A DNA stretch of 64,000 nt from Clostridium vitabionis (GCF_015351765.1 NZ_JADKQA010000001.1:1000394-1064393); one strand, 5' to 3'. Positions 8,694-17,457 are shown, numbered from the stretch's first letter. Numbers and translations are program-made. Notes: generated by a model from the sequence alone, not told the origin.

Positions 8694-9179
8694 TTACTTC
8701 TCATTGATGTAGCCGACCAGTCCTCCCGCGGAGATGATCTTCTGCATGAACGGCGGGAACGCCTGCCCCTGAAAGCGCTTCCCGGTGGTTTTGTCCGTGA
8801 TCACGCCGCTGTCAAAATTCACCTCAACCTCATCACCGTCCGCGATCGACGCTGCCGCCTCCGGGCATTCGATGATCGGCAGGCCGATGTTGATCGCGTT
8901 CCGGTAGAAGATGCGGGCAAATGTCTCCGCGATGACGCAGCTTATGCCCGCGCACTTGATCGCGAGCGGCGCGTGCTCGCGGGAGGAGCCGCAGCCGAAA
9001 TTCTTGTTGGCCACAATAATGTCGCCGGGCTTAACCCGCTCCACAAACGTGCTGTCAATGTCCGCCATGCAGTGCTTGGCCAGCTCAGCCCCGTCCGTGG
9101 CGTTCAGATATCTCGCCGGGATGATAACGTCGGTGTCAATATTGTCTCCGTATTTAAAAACATGTCCGTCCGCTTTCAT
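8694..9179 (-). CDS. leuD: 3-isopropylmalate dehydratase small subunit
   Basis: A 161-residue swivel-domain subunit of isopropylmalate isomerase, which interconverts 2- and 3-isopropylmalate in leucine synthesis. Conserved features are [14 protein letters not shown] near the N-terminus and [12 protein letters not shown] (about residues 60-71). The short length is that of the clostridial/archaeal HacB-like type rather than the roughly 200-residue enterobacterial LeuD. The start codon lies 23 bases behind the leuC stop, so the two are one operon. leuA and leuB are not in the window. Confidence 0.93.
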   Translation of the reverse strand: MKADGHVFKYGDNIDTDVIIPARYLNATDGAELAKHCMADIDSTFVERVKPGDIIVANKNFGCGSSREHAPLAIKCAGISCVIAETFARIFYRNAINIGLPIIECPEAAASIADGDEVEVNFDSGVITDKTTGKRFQGQAFPPFMQKIISAGGLVGYINEK

Positions 9180-9202
9180 GATAGCATAAACCTCCTGATT
9201 CG

Positions 9203-10468
9203 TCAGTCCAAAACTTCATCCGGTCCGGCGATGCGTCCCAGAATGGCGCTCGCCGCGGCGACTGCCGGGCTCGCCAGATAAATCTCGGAATCCACCGCGC
9301 CCATGCGCCCTACGAAGTTGCGGTTTGTGGTGGAGATGCACTTCTCCCCGTGCGCGAGGATCCCCATATATCCGCCGAGGCACGGCCCGCAGGTCGGCGT
9401 GCTGACGATGGCGCCCGCCTGGATAAAGGTCTCGATCAGCCCTTCCTTGAGCGCCTCCAGGTAAATCGCCTGTGTCGCCGGAATGACAATACAGCGAACA
9501 TTTTCCGCAACCTTGTGCCCCTTCAGGATCTCCGCGGCGGCCCGAAGGTCGGAGATCCGCCCGTTCGTGCAGGAGCCGATGACCGCCTGGTCGATCGCGA
9601 CCGTCCCGACCTCGTCAATGGTCTTCGTATTCTCCGGAAGATGGGGGAAGGCCACGGTCGGCTTGAGCGCGGAGAGATCAACGGTAATCTCCTTCACATA
9701 CTCCGCGTCGGGATCTGCCGTGTACTCGGTAAATGGCTTCGACGAATGCTCCTTCATGTATGCCCGCGTCTCATCATCCACCGGGAAAATCCCGTTCTTT
9801 CCGCCGGCCTCGATCGCCATGTTGCAGATCGTGAAGCGGTCGTCCATGGAGAGGTACCGGATCCCGTCGCCGACAAATTCCATCGACTGGTAGAGGGCTC
9901 CGTCCACGCCGATCTCGCCAATGATGTGGAGAATCACATCCTTGCCGCTGACCCATTTTCCCGGTTTCCCGGTCACATGGATCCGGATCGCCGCCGGTAC
10001 CTTGAACCATGCCTTTCCGGTTGCCATCGCCGCGGCCATGTCCGTGCTGCCGACACCGGTAGAAAATGCGCCCAGGGCACCGTAGGTGCAGGTGTGCGAA
10101 TCCGCGCCGATCACCGCCTCGCCGGCCACAACCAGCCCCTTCTCCGGCAGGAGGGCGTGCTCGATGCCCATCTGTCCGACGTCATAGTAATGGGTGATGC
10201 CGTGTTCCTTCGCGAAATCCCGACACTGCTTGGTATTCTCGGCGGACTTGATGTCCTTGTTCGGAACAAAGTGATCCATGACGAGGGCGATCTTATCCCG
10301 GTCAAATACCGTCTTGCGGTCTATGCCTTTCATGACGTTGATTGCCACCGGGGAGGTGATATCGTTGCCGAGCACGAGGTCAAGATTTGCCTCGATCAGC
10401 TGCCCTGCCTCCACGTGGCTGACCCCGGCATGGGCTGCCAGAATTTTCTGCGTCATTGTCATTCCCAT
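9203..10468 (-). CDS. leuC: 3-isopropylmalate dehydratase large subunit
   Basis: A 421-residue aconitase-family subunit that carries the [4Fe-4S] cluster. The cluster ligands are in [14 protein letters not shown] and [13 protein letters not shown]; the substrate region [23 protein letters not shown] is intact. The ATG at 10468 ([10 protein letters not shown]) is preceded by GGAGGATGAAAAC. The open frame continues 82 codons upstream to 10714, but that part is translated repeat and promoter DNA. It is transcribed from the divergent promoter region shared with the LysR gene. Confidence 0.95.
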   Translation of the reverse strand: MGMTMTQKILAAHAGVSHVEAGQLIEANLDLVLGNDITSPVAINVMKGIDRKTVFDRDKIALVMDHFVPNKDIKSAENTKQCRDFAKEHGITHYYDVGQMGIEHALLPEKGLVVAGEAVIGADSHTCTYGALGAFSTGVGSTDMAAAMATGKAWFKVPAAIRIHVTGKPGKWVSGKDVILHIIGEIGVDGALYQSMEFVGDGIRYLSMDDRFTICNMAIEAGGKNGIFPVDDETRAYMKEHSSKPFTEYTADPDAEYVKEITVDLSALKPTVAFPHLPENTKTIDEVGTVAIDQAVIGSCTNGRISDLRAAAEILKGHKVAENVRCIVIPATQAIYLEALKEGLIETFIQAGAIVSTPTCGPCLGGYMGILAHGEKCISTTNRNFVGRMGAVDSEIYLASPAVAAASAILGRIAGPDEVLD

Positions 10469-10549
10469 GTTTTCATCCTCCATAGACCGGATCCCGGTCT
10501 TCTCTCCGCAAAACCGCTGAAGCTCGCGGTTCCGGCCCCTTCTTCTGAA

Positions 10550-10630
10550 GCAAAGCAAATTTGCTAAGCTCGGACTTCGCTTCCGCTTGTCCTCGTTAAG
10601 TGGCTGGCTATTGCTAAGTGCTCTGCTAAT
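10550..10630 (-). repeat. Dispersed repeat family 1, copy B
   Basis: Read on the minus strand: TTATTAGCAGAGCACTTAGC, then the CCAGCCACTTAACGAGGACA block, then a GCGAAGTCCGAGCTTAGC block. It lies in the leuC leader between the -10 box and the ribosome site, so it is transcribed as 5' UTR. Confidence 0.8.
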
Positions 10631-10636
10631 AAGTAC

Positions 10637-10669
10637 TTGCATTATAGCATCCGGCTTTGTATAATGCAA
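10637..10669. promoter_or_regulatory. Overlapping divergent promoters of leuC and the LysR gene
   Basis: A perfect inverted repeat, TTGCATTATA (10637-10646), 13 bases, TATAATGCAA (10660-10669). Each arm carries a -35 TTGCAT for one direction and a -10 TATAAT for the other, so both strands read TTGCAT-17-TATAAT in the same 33 bases. The adjoining TTTGTATAATGCAAA has the T-N11-A form of LysR sites. The geometry implies that the two promoters compete and that one bound regulator could affect both. Confidence 0.7.
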
Positions 10670-10712
10670 ATATATATTAGTGATTTGTATTATAACCAAA
10701 GGAGGGGATGCC

Positions 10713-11645
10713 ATGGAACAGCATCTGTCACAGTACCGCGTATTTTACACGGTCGCAAAGACAGGAAATATCTCCCACGCCGCGAAGGAGCTTTTCATCA
10801 GCCAGCCGGCCATCAGCAAGGCGGTCAGCAAGCTGGAGGAGTCGCTCGGCGTGACGCTATTCCGGAGAAGCTCCCGCGGCGTCACCCTGACCCCGGAAGG
10901 CCGGGTGCTCTACGACCACGTGAGCACTGCCTTCAGCGCGCTGGAGCAGGGGGAGAGCGAGCTGCGCCGCATCCAGAACTTCAACATCGGCCAGATCCGC
11001 TTCGGCTGCAGCGACACCCTCTGCCGCTACGTCCTCCTCCCCTACCTCAAGGGCTTCATCGCGGAGAACCCGCACATCCGCATCCTGATCCAGAGCCAGG
11101 ACACCGCGAAAAATATTTCCCTCCTGGAGCAGCAGCAGATCGATATCGGCCTGGTCTCCGAACCGAAAAACCGGAAGTCCATCTCCTTCTACCCGGTGAT
11201 GCAGATCAGCGATACCTTCGTCTGCACGCAGAGCTACCTGGACAATCTCCGCATCCGCGAGGGTGCCAGAGTGAATATTTTCGAGGCCGGCATGATCCTC
11301 ATGCTCGACCGTCGGAACATGACGCGGATCTATGTGGACAGCTACCTGGCGGAAAATGGCATTGAGCCCAAGAACATTCTCGAGGCGGACAACATGGATC
11401 TCCTGATCGAATTTGCCAAGACGGGGCTCGGCATCGGCTGTGTGGACCGCGAATTTGTCCGGAAGGAACTGGAGGACGGATCGCTGATCGAAATCCCGAT
11501 GAAGCCGAAAATCCGGCCGCGGACGATCGGATTTGCCCTCAATCCCGCCGGGGAAACCCGGAGCATCCTCCAGTTCATCAGCTATCTGCAAAAACGGGGA
11601 ACCCCTATTCTGCGGGAATCTCTTTCCCGTCAAGGACAGCAGTAA
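10713..11645 (+). CDS. LysR-family regulator, probably of leuCD
   Basis: A 310-residue LysR protein with an N-terminal winged helix-turn-helix ([32 protein letters not shown]-type, about residues 14-45) and a substrate-binding domain from about 90. It lies head-to-head with leuC, and the two promoters occupy the same palindrome, the classical arrangement for an autoregulated LysR activator of its neighbour. The ligand is unknown; a leucine-pathway intermediate would be the natural guess. The ATG at 10713 follows AAAGGAGGGG. Its 3' end overlaps the convergent NUDIX gene by 41 bases. Confidence 0.9.
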   Translation: MEQHLSQYRVFYTVAKTGNISHAAKELFISQPAISKAVSKLEESLGVTLFRRSSRGVTLTPEGRVLYDHVSTAFSALEQGESELRRIQNFNIGQIRFGCSDTLCRYVLLPYLKGFIAENPHIRILIQSQDTAKNISLLEQQQIDIGLVSEPKNRKSISFYPVMQISDTFVCTQSYLDNLRIREGARVNIFEAGMILMLDRRNMTRIYVDSYLAENGIEPKNILEADNMDLLIEFAKTGLGIGCVDREFVRKELEDGSLIEIPMKPKIRPRTIGFALNPAGETRSILQFISYLQKRGTPILRESLSRQGQQ

Positions 11646-12087
11646 CCAGGCGGTCATCCGCGTCATAGACGAGTTTCAGGGAGAAAAATTCCTCTCTCGT
11701 ATCGAGCAGCTTGAGAAAAATCCGGTCCCCGGCCCAGAGATTGAGCCCGGGGACTTTTTCTTTGTCCACCCACTCGAGGACGCCCTCATCGCACGGAATC
11801 GGAGTTCCGGTGAATCCGTCCGCGGTGTAAAGCCACATGTACTCGCTGGTTCCCTTCCCGGAGATGAACGTCACGACGCCGCGGCATTTCCAGCTGGTCA
11901 GCGTGTATCCGGTTTCCTCCCGGACTTCCCGGATGAGGCACTCCTCCGGGCTCTCGTCTTTTTCGAACTTTCCCCCGACACCGATCCATTTATCCCTGTT
12001 GATATCATTTTTCTTGGATACCCGGTGCAGCATCAGGTACTGCCCGTCCTTCTCGATATAGCAGAGTGTCGTCAGATAAAGTGCCAT
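11605..12087 (-). CDS. NUDIX hydrolase, MutT/8-oxo-dGTPase-like
   Basis: A 160-residue NUDIX protein. The NUDIX box is complete: GGKFEKDESPEECLIREVREETG (about residues 38-60) with the REVREETG core. The N-terminal MALYLTTLCYIEKDGQYLMLHR form and the DKWIGVGGK motif match the clostridial 8-oxo-dGTP diphosphatase group. Activity on oxidised dGTP is a family inference. The start at 12087 follows GGGAGGATCCGC. The upstream frame (to 12258) covers a 20-base tandem duplication and a hairpin and is not coding. Confidence 0.88.
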   Translation of the reverse strand: MALYLTTLCYIEKDGQYLMLHRVSKKNDINRDKWIGVGGKFEKDESPEECLIREVREETGYTLTSWKCRGVVTFISGKGTSEYMWLYTADGFTGTPIPCDEGVLEWVDKEKVPGLNLWAGDRIFLKLLDTREEFFSLKLVYDADDRLVTAVLDGKEIPAE

Positions 12088-12120
12088 TGCGGATCCTCCC
12101 CTTCTTTCCCAGCGCATCCC

Positions 12121-12160
12121 TGTCTTTTTCCGCACAGAACTGTCTTTTTCCGCACAGAAC
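12121..12160. repeat. 20-bp perfect tandem duplication
   Basis: TGTCTTTTTCCGCACAGAAC occurs twice head-to-tail, directly upstream of the NUDIX gene. A third partial match (TGTCCGGCACA) follows. Confidence 0.85.
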
Positions 12161-12206
12161 TGTCCGGCACATCCTGCAAAGTTCCCTTTGCGGGATGTGC
12201 CAGACG
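12160..12206. other. Strong hairpin upstream of the NUDIX gene
   Basis: GGCACATCCTGCAAAG pairs with CTTTGCGGGATGTGCC around a 3-base loop, and the stem extends by about 4 more pairs. On the plus strand it is followed by CTTTTTC, as in a terminator, but no plus-strand gene ends nearby. On the minus strand it lies in the NUDIX leader. Confidence 0.6.
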
Positions 12207-12308
12207 ACCTTTTTCTTATTATACTCCGCGATCCCGCTGGGCGGTACCCTCCGTGCACGGTGCGCGGGTTTTTGCTGTTCAGCTAGTCCGTGGTCTGGAA
12301 GGATGTTT

Positions 12309-14006
12309 TCAGCTCGACGCCGCCTGTGGTGTGCTGCCGCTGTCTGTGCTTCCCGGGGCTTTTCCGCCGTCCGGGGTCTTTCCGACGGGCCTGCCGTTCA
12401 TGCCGTTCCGGTTTCCGTCAGGAGCCTGGCCGCCCATACCGCCGTAACCGCCGCCCATGCCTGCGGGAGCAGTGCCCACGGTCGTCGTCGAACCGCTGAT
12501 GGTCACCTGTTCACTGCTGTCTCCTGTCGTGATCGTAACTGTCTTCCCCTCTGTAAGCTCAGACGAACTGAAAATCAGCGCCGCGTAGTCCTTCTCCGGG
12601 GTAACAGAAGCCAGGGTATTCCCGTCCGCGTCAGTGATCGTGATCTCCGTGCCGGCGCTCTGCGTGCTGTCATAATATTCCACGACCTGATACTGGCCGG
12701 AATCCCCGCCGAACGACTGGAGCATGCCCGCGGATCCGGTACCGATCACCGTTCCGCCCTCAATGACCGCATTTCCCGAATAATCCAGGATGCCATCGCC
12801 GCCGCTCGTCGGACCCGCGATAGACAGAGTGCCGCCGGTCACCGTCAGATCCCCGTTGCTGTCCACGCCGTCCCCTGCGGCATCAATTGTGATTGTTCCG
12901 CCGCTCACTGTGATCGAACAGCCATCGACCGCCTCCATATTGCCCTTTCCGCCGAATCCGGACGTTTCCGAGGTGGAATCTGCGTATGTATCAGCTGCAT
13001 TCAGCCCGTCATCGTCCGCTTTCACATTGATGATCCCGCCGTTCAGATTGATCGTTAAGGCTTCCATGCCCTCCTTGCTCTCCAGGATATCGATGCTGCC
13101 GTCATTAACGATGATCCTGCTCATGGCCTGCAGGCCTTTGCCTTCCGCGGTAATCGAGATCGTCCCTCCGTTCACGGTGACGGCACCCTTCGTCTTATCC
13201 GAGCTGTTGTTGGACTCAATACCATCGTCGCCGGAGGTGATGGAAAGCGTTCCGCCGTTCACGGTGACCGAATCCTTTCCCTTGATGCCGTCATTGGCAG
13301 CCGTGACCGTCCATGTGCCGGATTCAACCGTAAGGTCATCCTTCGCGTGGACACCCTCGTTATAGCCGCCGCTGATCACCGCGGAACCGCCGCCGGTGAG
13401 GATCAGGTTATTCTTGGCGTAAACCGCCGCGTCATGATCCTCCGAACTCCCGTCATCCGAATCTTCCGTTGTGCCGGATGCCGATGCGGTCCCGGAACCC
13501 GACGTGGTGCCGGATGCCGATGCAGTTCCGGATTCCGATGCGGTCTCAGATTCCGCCGTCTTCTCGCTTCTCGCGTCTGTAATTTTGTTCTCGGAACCGT
13601 CGGCGAGCTCAACCGTCAAGGTTCCGCACTGGTCCGCAGCGATCGGGGAATCGTCGGAGCAGGTGATGGAAAATCCGTCGAAGATCAGGGTGACCTCCGC
13701 ATCCTTATCCGCGCTGACCACGATTTTTTCCTCATCAACCGTGCCGGTAAACCGGTAAGTTCCTGCCTCCGTGATGGTGATCACCGAGCCTTCCGCGCTT
13801 ACGCCGTCCCCGGAAATCGTCACTGACGATCCCTGGCCGGAAATCTCCGCCCGGACGCTTTCCTGGGAATCCCGGGTTCCGGATGCCGAAATTGACGATA
13901 CCGTACCCTGTGACGAGGTTCCCGTGCCGCCGTTCCCGGCGCACCCGGCTGCAGCCAGCACACCGGCAAAGAGAAGCATCATTCCCGCAAATCTTCTTTT
14001 TCTCAT
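12309..14006 (-). CDS. Cthe_2159-type carbohydrate-binding lipoprotein
   Basis: A 565-residue secreted lipoprotein. A signal peptide ends in a lipobox, LAAAGC, with the cysteine at residue 22. A low-complexity Ser/Thr/Gly linker, including GTASASGTT-type repeats near residues 155-185, interrupts the early part of the fold. The body (about 100-470) is a parallel beta-helix built from repeats of the type VNGGTISITAEGKGLQA, ESGTWTVTAANDGIKGKD and VTGGTLSIAG, as in the Cthe_2159 family, whose founding member binds cellulose and polygalacturonate. The C-terminus is Gly/Met-rich and disordered. It lies next to the VTC-domain gene, a pairing common in Clostridia. The substrate here is not known. Confidence 0.85.
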   Translation of the reverse strand: MRKRRFAGMMLLFAGVLAAAGCAGNGGTGTSSQGTVSSISASGTRDSQESVRAEISGQGSSVTISGDGVSAEGSVITITEAGTYRFTGTVDEEKIVVSADKDAEVTLIFDGFSITCSDDSPIAADQCGTLTVELADGSENKITDARSEKTAESETASESGTASASGTTSGSGTASASGTTEDSDDGSSEDHDAAVYAKNNLILTGGGSAVISGGYNEGVHAKDDLTVESGTWTVTAANDGIKGKDSVTVNGGTLSITSGDDGIESNNSSDKTKGAVTVNGGTISITAEGKGLQAMSRIIVNDGSIDILESKEGMEALTINLNGGIINVKADDDGLNAADTYADSTSETSGFGGKGNMEAVDGCSITVSGGTITIDAAGDGVDSNGDLTVTGGTLSIAGPTSGGDGILDYSGNAVIEGGTVIGTGSAGMLQSFGGDSGQYQVVEYYDSTQSAGTEITITDADGNTLASVTPEKDYAALIFSSSELTEGKTVTITTGDSSEQVTISGSTTTVGTAPAGMGGGYGGMGGQAPDGNRNGMNGRPVGKTPDGGKAPGSTDSGSTPQAASS

Positions 14007-14036
14007 TGGCCTTCCTCCTGCCTGATCGGCTTACGA

Positions 14037-14118
14037 TCAAAGTTCCTCGGTACGATCCGGCACCCGCCCGCAGACGATCGTCAGGTTGCCGTTTCTTGTC
14101 CGGATTTCATCAAGCATA
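14037..14118 (-). pseudogene. 26-codon ORF between the VTC and Cthe_2159 genes, possible gene remnant
   Basis: An ATG at 14118 overlaps the end of the VTC gene and follows AAGGGGAT. The frame is open for 26 codons (starting MLDEIRTRNGNLTIVCG) to a TGA. In related genomes a DUF4956 membrane protein usually sits at this position. From memory, DUF4956 proteins end in a similar RNGNL-type motif, so this may be the tail left after an internal deletion. The alternative is a meaningless short frame. Confidence 0.3.
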
Positions 14119-14880
14119 CTGCATCCCCTTTCTTCTCTCGGTGACTGCCGCTCCCGCCACGGCTGCCGCCGGGCAGGAAACCGCATAGCCGCGCGGCATG
14201 AGGCAGCGGGTGTAGTAGGTTCCGTATTTGGAATAGGTAGTCATGAAGATGTCCTGCCGGGAGAATTCCCGGCTCATCCACAGCGGCATTGCCCCGGGAA
14301 TCTTGACTTCCATCAGGACCAGGCCGGGCTCCAGAAGCTCTTCCCCGCCATCGCCCGCGGTGAAATCGAGACAGCTGTCCCTGCAGCGGATCCTGCGGTC
14401 GAAGGTGACCCGGAGCTCCGGATCCTTCCTTCCGGAATACGCCTCCCGGTCATAGGCGATGAATGCCTTTGCCCGGAGGCCATACCGGTTCTTCATGTAA
14501 TCGATCTCCCGGAGGATCTGGCTGTCCTTCGCCGGGTAAATATCCCCCTCAAGATAATCTCTCGCCTCCTTGAGGGACATTTCCACCCTGCGCTTGTACA
14601 CCACGCCGTCAAATTTTTTCTTAATCTCGACAAAAACCCGGGAATCCTCCCCGGCCGCCGTCCCATAAAAGCGTACCCGGAGCTTTTCCTTATATTTCGG
14701 CTTCCCGAGCGATAAGCGGATCAGGTCAAAATTCCGCGTATCCAGATAGATATTGGAGATCGGATAGTTGGTAAACCGGTCCGGAAGCATATACCTTTCT
14801 ATCAGCGGTTTGACCGCCCGATACTGTCCCTCGGTCAGCAGAAATTTCTTCTCGCAGCGCTTGAATATCGTCTGTGCCAT
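14110..14880 (-). CDS. VTC-domain (polyphosphate polymerase-like) protein
   Basis: A 256-residue single VTC domain. The tunnel-lining basic and acidic residues are visible: KRCEKKFLLT at the N-terminus, SNIYLDTRNFDLIR, KEKLRVRFYG, VFVEIKKKFDGVVYKRRV and, near the C-terminus, LVLMEVKIPG. In yeast Vtc4 this domain polymerises ATP gamma-phosphate into polyphosphate; stand-alone bacterial members are less well studied. The ATG at 14880 follows AGGAGGTGGTTTCT. It is probably cotranscribed with the carbohydrate-binding lipoprotein downstream. The membrane partner (DUF4956) usually found between them is missing. Confidence 0.88.
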   Translation of the reverse strand: MAQTIFKRCEKKFLLTEGQYRAVKPLIERYMLPDRFTNYPISNIYLDTRNFDLIRLSLGKPKYKEKLRVRFYGTAAGEDSRVFVEIKKKFDGVVYKRRVEMSLKEARDYLEGDIYPAKDSQILREIDYMKNRYGLRAKAFIAYDREAYSGRKDPELRVTFDRRIRCRDSCLDFTAGDGGEELLEPGLVLMEVKIPGAMPLWMSREFSRQDIFMTTYSKYGTYYTRCLMPRGYAVSCPAAAVAGAAVTERRKGMQYA

Positions 14881-14977
14881 AGAAACCACCTCCTGCATCG
14901 AAAGGTTTGTCCTGTTCTTTAGCCAAAAGCATACCGGAGGAAAATGGGCAATCTGTGATGAAGCTTTGTAAACTTTG

Positions 14978-15061
14978 TGAACAGCGGCATGGGGGGAGAG
15001 CTCGCAAAGCCGTCCGCGAGCGGCCGGTTTGCGGCTATCCCCCCATGTATGCGCTGAACAG
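14978..15061. repeat. Dispersed hairpin repeat family 2, copy 1
   Basis: An 84-base palindromic element bounded by TGAACAG and CTGAACAG. It shares a core of about 49 bases, GGGAGAGC to TCCC including GAGCGGCCGGT, with the copy at 57887-58045, with about five differences. The CATGGGGGG/CCCCCCATG arms form a hairpin. It lies between the metal-exporter terminator and the VTC gene. Confidence 0.75.
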
Positions 15062-15065
15062 AAGC

Positions 15066-15113
15066 AAAAAGCGCGCTCCCGGGGACAGGGACTGCCCCGC
15101 GCGGGAACGCGCT
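15066..15113 (-). terminator. Terminator of the metal-exporter-like gene
   Basis: A GC-rich stem (AGCGCGcTCCCG with CGGGAaCGCGCT) followed on the minus strand by TTTTTGC. It could also work from the other side, where CTAAAAAC follows. Confidence 0.7.
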
Positions 15114-15172
15114 AAAAACATTGCATGAAATGACTGCTCATCAAAATTCACGGAGAGCACTGCCCTCCGAGT

Positions 15173-16039
15173 TCAGAAAAACAGGCTGATGAAAAGGCCC
15201 CAGAAGACACCCAGGGCGTACAGGACGCCGAGAATCCGCAGATTGTCGGCGGTGTGCCGGTTGGTCCGGAAGAGGACCAGGAGGCCGACCCCCGCGCTGA
15301 CGAGAAGCCCGGCCATCATCGGGCCGACGGCCAGCACACCGTGAAGATAGAGTTCCGTCAGCATAACCGAAGCGGCGCAGTTGGGGATGAGCCCGACCAG
15401 CGCCGAGAGAAAGACGCCGAGGTAAGGCTTATTCGAGAGAAATGCCCCGAGCGTGTCCTCCCCAATCAGGCTGAACAGGATCGAGAGCGCCAGCGTGATG
15501 AGGAAAATGAACAGCGTGATATGCAGCGTGTGGCGGATGGCGGGACGGAGAATCCCGTCCTCCTCTTCCTCGCAGCCGCAGTGCTCCTGCTCGCAGAGGT
15601 CATGGATATGCTTCTCCGTGCGCCGGCGGCTGAAAAATACGCGCATCACCGCGTCCACCGCAGCCCCGCTGGCCGCGCCGATCAGAAGCTTCCCGAACAG
15701 GATGGCGAAGATGGTGCCCGGCGCAACCTTCTCGGAGATAAAGATCGGAAGCATTTCGTCCGAGGTGGAGAGAAAAACCGCCAGCAGCGTACCCAGGGAG
15801 ATCACACCGCCGGAATAGAGGCTGGCCGCCGCGGCGGAGAACCCGCACTGGGGAACCACGCCGACCGAAGCGCCGAACAGCGGGCCGAAACGTCCGGTCT
15901 TCGCCAGGAGCGCCGCCGATTTGTCCGATGTCCTGCTCTCCAGATACTCCATAATCAGATAAGTGATAAAAAGAAAGGGAATCAACTTGACGGTGTCAAC
16001 AACGGCATCAGTCAGCGGATCCCTCAAAAGTTCAATCAA
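15173..16039 (-). CDS. Putative heavy-metal exporter, ArsP_2/PF11449 type
   Basis: A 288-residue membrane protein with two blocks of four to five helices around a central His/Cys/Glu-rich loop (CEQEHCGCEEEEDG, about residues 150-165). The two halves carry matching motifs, GVVPQCGFSAAAASLYSGG and GLIPNCAASVMLTELYLHG, the internal repeat of the PF11449 family (annotated as an arsenic-efflux or manganese transporter). The Cys/His loop suggests metal binding. The start is uncertain: a TTG at 16039 lies 8 bases behind GGAGG and gives the family-like N-terminus; the ATG at 16069 has only AGGAA directly against it. Confidence 0.82.
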   Translation of the reverse strand: MIELLRDPLTDAVVDTVKLIPFLFITYLIMEYLESRTSDKSAALLAKTGRFGPLFGASVGVVPQCGFSAAAASLYSGGVISLGTLLAVFLSTSDEMLPIFISEKVAPGTIFAILFGKLLIGAASGAAVDAVMRVFFSRRRTEKHIHDLCEQEHCGCEEEEDGILRPAIRHTLHITLFIFLITLALSILFSLIGEDTLGAFLSNKPYLGVFLSALVGLIPNCAASVMLTELYLHGVLAVGPMMAGLLVSAGVGLLVLFRTNRHTADNLRILGVLYALGVFWGLFISLFF

Positions 16040-16170
16040 AATCTTTGTTCCTCCATTTCTGCTTTCCATTTCCTGGCTTCCCCGAAGGGAAGGCGGTGAC
16101 CTCCGGCGCATGGACGCACACCCCGGCAAGCTATGACCCTAGCAGAAAATGAAGGAGCTGTCAAGTATTC

Positions 16171-17406
16171 TCAGATGGCGTATGTCTCCAGAAACTCCGG
16201 AAGTTCATCGTACCGGACAATCCTTCCGCTGAAACTGCTCTCCCCGCCGGCCAGGTCGCGGAACCGCTCGTCCATCCGGCGAAGAAGCCTCAGGCTGTCC
16301 TCACGGCGGACATTGACCGGAATCACCGCGTATATTCCCTGCGCAAGCCTCGTATAGATATCCTCCGTGTTCAGGACATCGATCAGCGTCTTTCGGATAG
16401 CCTCGTCGATCTCCGCGGGGAGTGCATCCCCGTGAAGGGTCTCTGTGCGCGCCTGGAGAATCAGGATGTACAGGATATGACCCCGGCGTTCAATATTCCG
16501 GACCAGCGCCTGCCACACAGGCCCGAGGCACTCTTCCGGACAGGCATACGGCGCCATCATGGACTTATGCCCGCTTCCCGCGAGCTTTGCGCTCCGGCGG
16601 AGCAGCATCTCATCCTGAGGCGACATCCCGGGATGTTCCCCCGCGATCAGCTTCTCCTCCACCTGGCGGATGTTCTTCGGGATCGGGATCTGCATTTCGT
16701 TCAGATAATACCGGGCAGTCTCCTGGAAAAATGCTGACGCCCCAGCATAATCGCCCTTCCTGCCCCAGGCTTCCAGCTCACCGGCCTGCCAGCGGCTGTC
16801 CGGATCCACCTCATTTGCCCGGTGATAGAGCCGGATGACCTCATCATCATCCCCGCGTTTCTTTTCCGCCTCCGTGAGATAGCAGACACAGCGGGCAAGC
16901 TCCGCAGTCAGGCGCTCCCGCTCCTGGAGAACCCAGTTCTCGGTAATAAAGTCAGGAAGCAGTTCTCCCCGGTACAGGTCGAACGCCTCCCGGAAGAAAC
17001 GGTACTTCTCCTCCTCGCCGGCAAGCTCCGCCTTGCTGCAGAGCAGGTTAAAGCGGTCAACATCCGTGGACACCGAAAGCCCGCTCTCGACAGAAATTTT
17101 TCCCCGCCGGTTCTCAATATAATGTGTGCCCTCGACCCCGGCATCGCGGAGAAGATGGCGGGCCTGGTACAGCAGGTTATTGAAACTGTTATTCTTGTCG
17201 GACAGGTTTTTGCCGTTGAAAACATCCCGCAGAAGTTCTTCCTTCGAAATCCCCTGGGAATTATTCAGAAATATGATCTCAATCATCTTCAGTGCGTTGG
17301 CCGTCGGGTTATTCCCCAGGGAAATCGGCCTGCCGTCCTGCTTTACCGAAAAACCGCCAAACATGAATACTTCCAACGTTGTCTCTCCACTCTGCCCAGC
17401 ATTCAT
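16171..17406 (-). CDS. SARP/BTAD-domain transcriptional regulator
   Basis: A 411-residue protein. Residues 10-105 form an OmpR-like winged helix as in SARP regulators (VFMFGGFSVKQDGRPISLG start). A bacterial transcriptional activation (BTAD) TPR-like domain follows (about 110-255: DVDRFNLLCSKAE, YRGELLPDFITENWVLQERERL). The last 140 residues (LYILILQARTETLHGD to the end) have the alternating pattern of a GGDEF- or cyclase-like fold without a GGDEF signature. No ATP-binding or sensor module follows, unlike AfsR. Its promoter appears to be separated from it by the IS30 element. Targets are unknown. Confidence 0.85.
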   Translation of the reverse strand: MNAGQSGETTLEVFMFGGFSVKQDGRPISLGNNPTANALKMIEIIFLNNSQGISKEELLRDVFNGKNLSDKNNSFNNLLYQARHLLRDAGVEGTHYIENRRGKISVESGLSVSTDVDRFNLLCSKAELAGEEEKYRFFREAFDLYRGELLPDFITENWVLQERERLTAELARCVCYLTEAEKKRGDDDEVIRLYHRANEVDPDSRWQAGELEAWGRKGDYAGASAFFQETARYYLNEMQIPIPKNIRQVEEKLIAGEHPGMSPQDEMLLRRSAKLAGSGHKSMMAPYACPEECLGPVWQALVRNIERRGHILYILILQARTETLHGDALPAEIDEAIRKTLIDVLNTEDIYTRLAQGIYAVIPVNVRREDSLRLLRRMDERFRDLAGGESSFSGRIVRYDELPEFLETYAI

Positions 17407-17444
17407 AGAATTGTCTTCCTTTGCTTACATTTCTGCTCGTCTGC

Positions 17445-17457
17445 TAAGAAAACAGAC
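17445..17457 (+). repeat. 13-bp direct repeat flanking IS30, left copy
   Basis: TAAGAAAACAGAC, identical to 18653-18665 on the other side of the element; probably the target-site duplication. Confidence 0.75.

Noticed and set aside
10469-10636. T-box or leucine attenuator ahead of leuC
   Set aside because: No T-box sequence, no leucine-rich leader peptide and no terminator/antiterminator pair; the leader is filled by repeat copy B.
10469-10714. 82-codon N-terminal extension of leuC
   Set aside because: It translates the repeat and the promoter itself; LeuC homologues start at MGMTMTQ-like positions and the ribosome site fits 10468.
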